Below the pieces are notes generated by a model. That model saw nothing but the letters and a program-made list of their open reading frames with translations, ran no database searches and was not told the origin of the DNA. Positions 63,569 through 64,000 of a stretch of 64,000 nt of DNA are shown here, one piece after another (positions within the stretch are counted from its first letter, which is position 1; the number at the start of each line of letters is the position of its first letter). A program made the translations under genes and the position numbers. The stretch is from NCBI GenBank assembly GCA_965219875.1, contig CBDCOW010000001.1, positions 1,240,001 through 1,304,000 on the forward strand, written 5' to 3'. This DNA is from DAOUKH01 sp965219875 (GTDB taxonomy: Bacteria; Chloroflexota; Dehalococcoidia; SHYB01).

Positions 63569-64000
63569 ATGAAGATCAGGTTGCTTCCCCCCGCGCTCGT
63601 CTCGCGGATCGCCGCCGGCGAGGTTATCGAGCGGCCAGCCTCCGTGGTCAAGGAGCTTATCGAGAACGCCCTCGACGCCGGGGCCTCGCGGGTCGATATT
63701 CAGGCCGCGTCCGGCGGCGTCACCCTACTTCGCGTCTCCGACGACGGGGAGGGGGTCGACGCCGACGACCTCGAGGCTGCGTTCACCCGCCACACCACGA
63801 GCAAGCTCGAAGACGAGGCGGGGCTGCACCGCATCGGCACGCTGGGCTTTCGCGGCGAGGCGCTGGCGTCGATGGCGGCGGTGGCCGACGTCACCCTGCT
63901 GTCGTGCACGGCGGGGTCGTTGAACGGGGCGGAGATTCGGGTGAAAAACGGCGTCGTGATCGAGCAGGGGCCGCGCGCCGCCCCGCCGGGGACGACGGTC
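63569..64000 (+). CDS. mutL: DNA mismatch repair protein MutL (5' part, cut by window edge)
   Basis: 144 codons seen. GHKL ATPase domain: ELIENALDAGA (E29-A39, with catalytic E32 and N33), SDDGEGVDADD (ATP lid D59-G60) and GTLGFRGEALASM. It continues past the right edge. A TAGAAT -10-like hexamer lies at 63,511-63,516, 52 nt upstream of the ATG. It pairs with mutS upstream. Confidence 0.95.
   Translation, partial: MKIRLLPPALVSRIAAGEVIERPASVVKELIENALDAGASRVDIQAASGGVTLLRVSDDGEGVDADDLEAAFTRHTTSKLEDEAGLHRIGTLGFRGEALASMAAVADVTLLSCTAGSLNGAEIRVKNGVVIEQGPRAAPPGTTV

Overview
The window is a GC-rich, densely coded stretch of a bacterial chromosome. The gene families point to an uncultivated Chloroflexota of the Dehalococcoidia/SAR202 type: several acyl-CoA dehydrogenases, amidohydrolases, short-chain dehydrogenases, enoyl-CoA hydratases, small EthD-like barrel proteins and a thiolase/DUF35 pair, mixed with ordinary housekeeping genes (argC, nth, gltX, gmk, ruvX, aroE, hppA, lipB, mutS, mutL). 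The taxonomic placement is inference from family content and repeat style. No rRNA or other decisive marker is present.

Layout. 1-8.1 kb, minus strand: the end of a type I restriction-modification locus (hsdR then hsdM, which runs off the left edge), followed by a zinc alcohol dehydrogenase, a PPOX protein, a metallo-hydrolase, a small zinc-ribbon membrane protein and a ThDP enzyme. 8.2-13.9 kb: transglutaminase/TPR protein, glycerophosphodiesterase, beta-propeller lipoprotein, EVE protein, tRNA-Glu, argC and nth. 14.0-26.5 kb: a long plus-strand run of tldD, tldE, a HEAT protein, a VWA protein, an amidohydrolase, an SRPBCC protein, four EthD-like genes carrying six barrel domains, and two acyl-CoA dehydrogenases with a YHS-like protein between them. 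26.5-28.0 kb: an inserted cargo (RusA-like nuclease plus a nuclease-HEPN fusion) bracketed by a 175-bp duplication of the acyl-CoA dehydrogenase 3' end. 28.1-35.1 kb: a PH-like protein, SDR, hydroxyacid dehydrogenase, a paralogous pair of nuclease-like proteins and two unknowns. 35.3-45.4 kb: gltX, gmk, a hotdog thioesterase, a D-aminoacylase-like amidohydrolase, a beta-oxidation-type cluster, ruvX, an aldo-keto reductase and aroE. 45.4-49.6 kb: an orphan higA with a higB remnant, an MFS exporter, an IS30 element sitting in a repeat, a tandem repeat array and a small orphan gene. 49.8-64 kb: hppA, methyltransferase, MBL and alpha/beta hydrolases, MFS transporter, lipB, enoyl-CoA hydratase, a nucleotidyltransferase with a damaged partner, DegV, thiolase/DUF35, mutS and the start of mutL.

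Two things stand out. First, the intergenic spaces are filled with a modular family of GC-rich palindromes that recurs at ten or more sites. These repeats are associated with gene damage and with mobile DNA: the higB/higA junction, the IS30 target and the left side of the RusA cargo. Second, the RusA/nuclease-HEPN cargo looks like a small integrating module that regenerates the 3' end of its host gene. Most other genes fit a heterotroph that degrades organic acids, amides and acyl-CoA compounds. Many convergent neighbours share overlapping stop codons, which shows how tightly the chromosome is packed.
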